64,000 nucleotides of DNA. It comes from Thelephora terrestris. Taxonomy: Eukaryota; Basidiomycota; Agaricomycetes; Thelephorales; Thelephoraceae. The notes under the pieces were generated by a model, which ran no database searches, was not told the DNA's origin, and was given only the letters and a program-made list of their open reading frames with translations. The stretch's first letter is position 1. Each line of letters begins with the position of its first letter. Below, one piece after another: positions 58,007-64,000 of this stretch. Both the position numbers and the translations under genes were made by a program. The stretch is taken from NCBI GenBank assembly GCA_015956445.1, contig WIUZ02000002.1, positions 1-64,000 on the forward strand. Reading direction: 5' to 3'.

Positions 58007-59237
58007 CTAGTACCCGTCATCGTGTCTATAGCTGGGGGGTCCCTGTTGTTGTGGAGGAGTGATGCTAGCCCTCACCGCGGCGTAGGGGTCAGCATACTGC
58101 ATCGTTCTACTCACCCTGTTGGGGTCGGGTTGGGAATACGGGTTCGAATTCGAGTAGCCGGAGGGAACGGGGTCGGAGAAAGCGCCGTAAACATCCATGG
58201 ACGGTCGGGAGGTGGGGGAAGCATAACCCCCAGGTTGAGGTGGAGGGGTGGAGTGATCGGGGAAAGAGATTGGGGGTATTGAGGGGGCAGTAGAAGAATA
58301 ATTATTTGGTTCAGGACGAGCTTGATCGAAGGTTGAGTCTCGGTGACCAACTGGACGGTCGTAAGCGGATTCCTCGTCAGCAGCGTCTTCATAATCATCC
58401 ACCTCTGCGGGTCGGGTGAAGGGTGGATCGCGGGGTCGGGAAGCCTTGCCGGATCTCCAATCCATCACGGTGAATACGAAGGAAGCGGTCCAGAAAACGA
58501 AGCCTAGCCAAAAGAATATGGCACCAGCTCGTTTGGTGCTACACCAGCCGGGCAGTCCATTTTTGAAACCGTCGGCGCGATCTCCAGCGTGGGGGTCTTT
58601 GGAGGCATCCTTACACCCAGGCTGTGTCCAGGCAGATATTGTGGTGATGAAGCTAAGATGGGGGGCTCAGAACGGGGACGAGACAAAGGCAAGGAAACAT
58701 ACGCAATCAACAGGTTCATAACAGTCCCGCCTCCATTCAATATGAAACCAACACGAACCTCCCTCAGCGCTCGTGAGAGGCGCGCGAGTCTATCGTATTT
58801 CTCGTATACCACAGGAACGAGCAACATGAGCGAGGATAGGACGATGCTTGTCACCGATACAAAGATGGCGAACCCAGACAAACCAGCTGCAGGTTATTAA
58901 CGCGGTGAGGACAAAGCGAAGTTGAAGCGTGACGTACATGGGCCAACATTCCATTTGGCTTGGAAACTGGCCACGCTTGCGAAACAGGCCATGGCAATGA
59001 AGTTGAAGAATATTTGGGAGACTCGGAACACGATCATCGGTTTGGAGACGATCATCTAAGTGAAAGAATAGTCAGTCGAGGAGTTATGGTGGGTGCGTTG
59101 TCGACTGGAAGAGAACTCACGTCTTCTTCAAAGGAGACGATACCCTGGTTTCCGCTTCCAATGCCAGAAAACGAGTTGAGTTTGTTGGATGGTTTCAAGC
59201 GGTCGACGAGACCGGTGACGGTGTCTGAGAAGCCCAT
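58007..59237 (-). CDS. Four-helix MARVEL-like membrane protein
   Basis: ATG at 59237 starts MGFSDTVTGLVDRLKPSNK. Four membrane segments are seen: FRVSQIFFNFIAMACFASV, FAIFVSVTSIVLSSLMLLV, GFILNGGGTVMNLLIAYVS and, after an intron near 58625, AGAIFFWLGFVFWTASFVF. A Cys-containing loop (CKDASK...GLPGWCS) precedes helix 4. The layout fits fungal MARVEL-type proteins of the plasma membrane. The C-terminal tail of about 150 residues is cytosolic by prediction, rich in Pro, Ser, Tyr and Gln, and ends SYRHDDGY. Precise function is unknown. Confidence 0.7.
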
Positions 59238-59561
59238 GTTCTATGCGAGTTCGAGGGGTTTGTGTATCGTGGAGAATCTAAAGAGAGAGAGAGGGAGTGA
59301 GAAGTAAAGTTGCTGCTGCGGGACCGACACTGTCGTCTCGGACGATGGCCGATGCACTGCAGATCGCAGGCTTTCCCAGGCTTCTGATTCCGGCCTGACA
59401 GGTGAGCAGCCGTAGGTGAATGCCACAAGCTCCGAGTAGGCTGCCTAGGAGATATTTGTAGAATTGCTACATACCTCAATCTATCGACCGCACTCACGCA
59501 GAAACCATCCTCACGTGTACATTTCCCGCCCATCACCGGGCCAACTCTTCCGTCGATTGCT

Positions 59562-62143
59562 ATGTCAGATTCACAGTAAGTGTCACTAACTTATTCGTAT
59601 CGTCTAATCACGAAGATATCCTTTTAGTGGCCCCCCTAAGGAGTTTACAGTTCGTCTCTCGTCACCCCGTTCTTACTCTCAGCTCCTTGACACGACCTCA
59701 GGTCCGAGCCGTTGTCCTTGGTCTGCTCATAGGAACCCTCCTCTGCTATACAAACCTCTACTTTGGTCTCCAGACCGGCTGGGTCAGCATGTTAGTACAA
59801 GCATCAACAGCAGTCTCTATTCTGCTCAACCGTCACCCCAGGATGTCCTTACAGTCCGCTCTCATCGGTTTCTTGCTCTCGCGAGTCCTGGCCTCTTCCT
59901 TGACTCCCAGAGAGAACGTCGTCGTTCAAACCACGGCTGTCGCTACAGGCACTATGGCCCTCGCTGCTGGTTTCGTCGGAATAATTCCCGCCCTCGGCCT
60001 TCTAAACATTGACCAGGACGGTATTCCACCAATTCACTTATCTTGGCCTGCTTCCCTCGCCTGGTCCTTTGCTATCGCATATTACGGGTTCGTAGTACCC
60101 CTTCCCCGTTTCTATCCATCCGTTTGCCTCTCTGATTGCTTGAGTGCATCTAGGATCCTTATATCTCCACCCATTAGAAAACAAGTCGTAAGCGCTCTAC
60201 TCGATCTGGCTTTTCGAAAGCCAACACCAATCAGATCATCAAAGAGAAACTCCCCTTTCCCTCTGGGACTGCTACCGCTCAGCTCATTGCCGTCCTCCAC
60301 AAACTCCCGCCACCAACGGAACCAAATACGAGCCTGGGTGAATATTCACCCGTCGCCACAAACGAGGGACATTTCGAAGACCACGACATCGTCGCCGGTG
60401 AACCACTTGATCAGACATCTTTACACCTTTCTCAGAGTTGGAGGCCGTTGACGTGGAGTTTGGTGCTTTCCGCCTTGATCACAGTGTGTCGTCCTTTGTT
60501 CACCCGCCTTGAAACCGTATCCTGAAATAAGCAGCTTCTCGCCTATTTCTTTCCCGTCGTATTTTCTATCCCACTTTTTGGCACATACCTTGCTAGAGAA
60601 TGGTTGTGGACCTTTTCCCCAAGTCTATCTTACATCGGACAAGGTACGCCACTCGGTAGCCGTCTCGGCTTGTATCCAATCGTATTACAGGGATCATCAT
60701 GGGATTCCCAACTACTATCAGCATGGCCTTGGTAAGCACCAAGGTCAAGCTACCCCTTTCAAAAAAGCTCAAACGTGTTCCAGGGGATGGTCGTTGGTTG
60801 GGCTATCCTATCTCCCTTAGCAAAGCTCGAAGGTTGGGCTCCTGGTCCCGTCGGAGACATGACCACTGGCTCCCGTGGGTGGATCCTTTGGGTGTCACTC
60901 GCTATCATGTGCGCAGACAGCATCGTGTCTCTTCTACCCGTCGTCGCAGAGTTCGCCACTTCCGTTGCCCGAGGTTGGACCCTGCACGAGACACACAATG
61001 ACACAGATGACCTTGAAGTTGAAGTGCCTGAGCGCTTGGTGCCCCTGCAGTGGGTTCTCTGGGGAACTGCAACAAGCGTAACCTTGGGTACGATTGTGCT
61101 GTGGACGATCTTTGGCGACGAGGGGATAAAACCGTGGGCATCTTTACTGGGGTACGCGATCGGTGGATTGTTGAGCATACTCGCGTAAGTCTTGCAAAAT
61201 GTGATGTGGTCTTGTCATGACCCCAAGCCAAACAATAAGCGTACGGGCCCTCGGAGAAACGGATCTCAATCCGGTCAGCGGGCTGGGGAAGATATCCCAA
61301 CTAATCTTTGCGGTTGTACAGCCATCGAACGTAGTGGCAAATCTCATCGCAGGAGGTGTGTCCTCATCATCTTTCTCCCTCGACCAGTCAATTGATGCTT
61401 TCTCCAAGGGGTTGCGGAGGCTGGCGCACAGCAGTAAGTCGGAAAAAAACAACAACAGGCTATCCACTTACGACGTAAATGTCTACAGGGCTGGCGATTT
61501 GATGCAAGACCTCAAGACCGGTCACTTAATCGGGGCGTCCCCTAGAGCGCAGTTTTACGGTCAGCTGATCGGCTCTACTTTCTCCATCTTCGTGACCACG
61601 ACCGCGTACAACATTTACACCAAGGCATACGAGATACCAGGACCTTCGTTCCCGACACCCACCGCATACATCTGGTTAAATCTAGCCCGATTACTCAGTG
61701 AGGGTCCCGACTTATTATCCGGCTGCTGTTGTGCTTACACTGGAAAAGGGGATGGAAGCCTTCCTGAGAAGAGTGGCTTATTCATGACTTTCTTTGCTGT
61801 CGCCTCTGGTCTTGTCTCAGCCACAAAGGTATATTGTGCGGGGGGACAATCGAAGGTCACAAAATATATACCTTCAGGCGTAGCGTTCGCCATCGGCTTT
61901 TTGAACACTCCTTCGTTCACGCTGGCGAGGCTGATAGGTGGAGCGATCGAAGCGGCATGGAGGACTCATCAGAAATCCAAGGGAAGGGATGGTGGGATTA
62001 CACTCGTTGTGGTAGCGAGCGGTTTTGTGCTGGGTGAGGGTGTTGTTAGTATCATCACACTCGTTTTGCGAAGTTGTGGCATCGGTGTTTGGAGTTGTTG
62101 GGGATGCGGTCACGAATTGTGCTCTGGGTGTCCTGGTAGTTAA
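59562..62143 (+). CDS. OPT-family oligopeptide/metal-chelate transporter
   Basis: A plasma-membrane or vacuolar proton-coupled transporter of small peptides or metal chelates. ATG at 59562 gives MSDS; introns at 59575-59630 and 59660-59700 restore GPPKEFTVRAVVLGLLIGT. Family blocks are CYTNLYFGLQTGWVSM, MSLQSALIGFLL, FVGIIPALGLL, GQGIIMGFPTTISMALGMVV and YIPSGVAFAIGFLNTPSFTL. About 14 membrane helices are predicted. Several introns of about 50 nt interrupt the second half (for example 61371-61490). The order matches the OPT/YSL superfamily; substrate cannot be told from the sequence. It ends LCSGCPGS at 62143. Confidence 0.85.
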
Positions 62144-63040
62144 TCATGACACCAGCATTGAGTGTGCAAAACAGAGAATAATATTCAGATAATGTGCTAG
62201 GAAACCTGAGGAAGCTCTATCGCTTAGTAGGTTGATCCATGGAATGAGATTTTGCGTCGCCCAGTTATGAATATTGCATACTTGAGTGGTTGCAGGAGCT
62301 GGTGGCGGCCACGAATCGTTTATGTTGCTCCAATGTTGTCGCCACACAGAAATAGGGATGTTGTTAATGAATGAGGTTGGGCTGGGCCGAGCGATAGCTC
62401 CGTTGGACGTGGGGGGGAGGAACCGCGGGGGTAGGACCTCTCACAATTTTTTCATATCATGCTCTGTTTACTCGAATCAACACACGTTTATTTTCCACCA
62501 ACCCAGTCTGTCCATCCGGAGTGAGTGGGGCGGGATGGGAAGAACATGATGGTAGACTGATGAGGGTAGCTGACAGGTGCAGAGACGAGAAGCCTGAAAC
62601 CTGGTCGCTCTCTTCTACTCTACATTCCACGTTCGGCGCGGCTTCGTGAGGGCCCGCCCTACCGATTACAGGGAATAAGTATCGGTCGATGGGTATCCAG
62701 TCACGTTGTGTACGGTACGGGAACATATCCAGGCGCATTCTGTATATACTATGAGTATATCAGCTTCCGATTCTGATCAAATAAAGGGTAGAATAACCTG
62801 TGCAAGGGCCATTAAAGGGGGAAGTTATGAGGAGGCAGGTAACTCGAGAGAAAGACGTTTCTTAAAGGGTATAGTTTCTGGCAAGTCTCATGGGCAATGG
62901 TGTGCTGTATTTGGAACCGGGACTTGAACATTGGCACAATCAATATCTTCTAGTGGGCTGTACGCTCCGTGAATCTCATTTTCGGGTTCTTGATCCTCTC
63001 ATCGTTAACGGCCGGGCGATAGTCGAAATCTGGGAAGAAT
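62144..63040. other. Intergenic region, no supported gene
   Basis: Roughly 900 bp with only short open frames (such as 62457-62738 minus and 62706-62927 plus) lacking domains or convincing splice structure. It could hide a non-coding transcript; nothing specific was seen. Confidence 0.4.
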
Positions 63041-63361
63041 CTATTGCGCGTTAAACAACGCTTCACGGAGGAGGTGCGCTGGGAAGCACCTCTCTGGCTC
63101 GGGAGCGGGGGGAGACTGTGAAGGGTTTACAGTGCGCAGCCTGAGGGCAAACCAGAAGAGACAGAAGACAAAGAAAAGCAATGCGGCCCGTTTCAAAGGA
63201 GATGGAGTCGGTGGGTTGAAGCGGGGATCATTTGCCTGCAGAGTGGTGGGACCAGAATCCCGTCGGTGAGGACCCGGCTTTGTACCACTCCGTGCCTCTA
63301 GTTCGACATCATGTTGAAGAGGTGACTCGAAGGGGAGCAGCGTGTAGTCGTTGTTGGTCAT
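63041..63361 (-). CDS. Small single-pass membrane protein, unrecognised
   Basis: A 106-residue open frame from ATG at 63361 (MTNNDYTLLPFESPLQ). The first 65 residues are polar and Pro/Arg-rich. One clear membrane helix follows (AALLFFVFCLFWFALRL), flanked by basic residues, and the tail is short (PERCFPAHLLREALF). No family is recognised. The position 75 bp from the POP5 start on the other strand, and the well-formed tail-anchored-like layout, favour a real gene. Confidence 0.55.
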   Translation of the reverse strand: MTNNDYTLLPFESPLQHDVELEARSGTKPGPHRRDSGPTTLQANDPRFNPPTPSPLKRAALLFFVFCLFWFALRLRTVNPSQSPPAPEPERCFPAHLLREALFNAQ

Positions 63362-63436
63362 CGCCGTCGGACTCAGGTATGTTGCGCAGAGTTGGATGCA
63401 AGAGACGGAGTTGATCAGTCGATCGCCGGATCAGCC

Positions 63437-63989
63437 ATGGTCCGCTTCAAGGTGAAGAGGAGGTCAGACACAACTCGAAAGCCTCACCGCTGACAGGTTT
63501 CTGTCGCAGAATCGGTGGATTTTGGTCGAGTTTCTACCCTTGCCTTTCCCCAACCAACAGTCGACCACCCTCAACTCCAAGCAGATATATGCCGCGTTGA
63601 AACAAAGCATCATAGTTAATTTTGGCGATGCAGGCTGGGGAGCCGTCGGCAGCTCACTGAACGGTGTGACACTCGCGTATGCTGGTGGACTTGCTAACGG
63701 GATGGATACAGTCAAGTACTTCTCTCCCGCCACGAATATCTGCATCGTACGTGTTGCGAGGGATCCCCATCGCATCGCCTGGGGTGCGGTGACCTATCTT
63801 TCTTCGATAGAAGGCCAGAAATACATCCCAAACGTCGTCCACGTTTCCGGTCAGTCCCACCCTCTCCCGCTCATCCACCATCTATTCATGCCAAAACTAG
63901 GGACAATCAAGCACGCTCAGCTTGCGGCCATCAAGCACAACAGGGAGGTCGTCGCTCGCTACAGAGCGCGTTCAAACGTTGGTTGTTAG
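63437..63989 (+). CDS. POP5: RNase P/MRP protein subunit Pop5
   Basis: Pop5 is a core subunit of RNase P (tRNA 5' maturation) and RNase MRP (rRNA processing). ATG at 63437 gives MVRFK; an intron (63452-63510) restores NRWILVEFLPLPFPNQ, the family start. The body reads IYAALKQSIIVNFGDAGWG, VKYFSPATNICIVRVARD and AWGAVTYLSSIEGQKYIP, followed after another intron by TIKHAQLAAIKHN. These match the Pop5/Rpp14 fold. Stop TAG is at 63987-63989, almost at the window edge. It is divergent from the small membrane protein gene. Confidence 0.9.
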
Positions 63990-64000
63990 TCTTCTTCCCC

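Overview
The window is fungal nuclear DNA, most likely from a basidiomycete of the Agaricomycetes type. The genes are compact and carry many introns of about 50-60 nt. They lie 15-150 bp apart on both strands, and nearly all housekeeping products are recognisable eukaryotic proteins (U1-70K, Prp18, Cox10, Cox12, Tim13, cytochrome c1, citrate synthase, AP-3 beta, Dbp2, Pop5). A RecQ-like helicase with C2H2/OrsD-type zinc fingers is also typical of repeat-rich, often subtelomeric, regions of such genomes. No tandem telomere repeat was seen.

The window has two halves. Bases 1-31.7 kb are repeat-rich. They hold a long inverted repeat (1-1152), two large unrecognised genes facing each other (A, 1888-4578 plus; B, 5525-8933 minus), a 173-bp tandem array (9.9-10.5 kb), and a large, apparently intact RecQ-like helicase gene (11316-17090). 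After that comes a deep transposon nest (18.1-30.4 kb). Four short elements with CACTGGGGG termini carry 3-bp TCA or TGA target duplications. Three copies of a coiled-coil 'gag-like' gene belong to elements with TGTCAG...CTGACA termini and 5-bp target duplications. These sit inside each other: copy 3 in copy 2, copy 2 in the tail of copy 1. In the coding cases, removing each insert plus one copy of its target duplication restores the reading frame exactly. A 35-bp minisatellite (29.4-30.0 kb) ends the nest.

Bases 31.7-64 kb are a dense conserved block: CWH43 (GPI lipid remodelling), COX12, PRP18, a DNAJC21/Jjj1 co-chaperone, TIM13, U1-70K, COX10, a ZNF830-like zinc-finger protein, citrate synthase, TRM8, cytochrome c1, AP-3 beta, DBP2, an alpha/beta hydrolase, an Alba-domain protein, a CobW/ZNG1 GTPase, a four-helix MARVEL-like protein, an OPT transporter, a small membrane protein and POP5. 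Five genes serve mitochondrial respiration or import (COX12, TIM13, COX10, citrate synthase, CYT1) and two serve pre-mRNA splicing (PRP18, U1-70K).

The most notable observations are the nested-element stratigraphy with its in-window empty site, the helicase with a degenerate tyrosine-recombinase-like segment and two unrecognised companion genes, the ten-fold-long DBP2 intron at the position known for autoregulation, and the 15-bp gap between the hydrolase and Alba genes.
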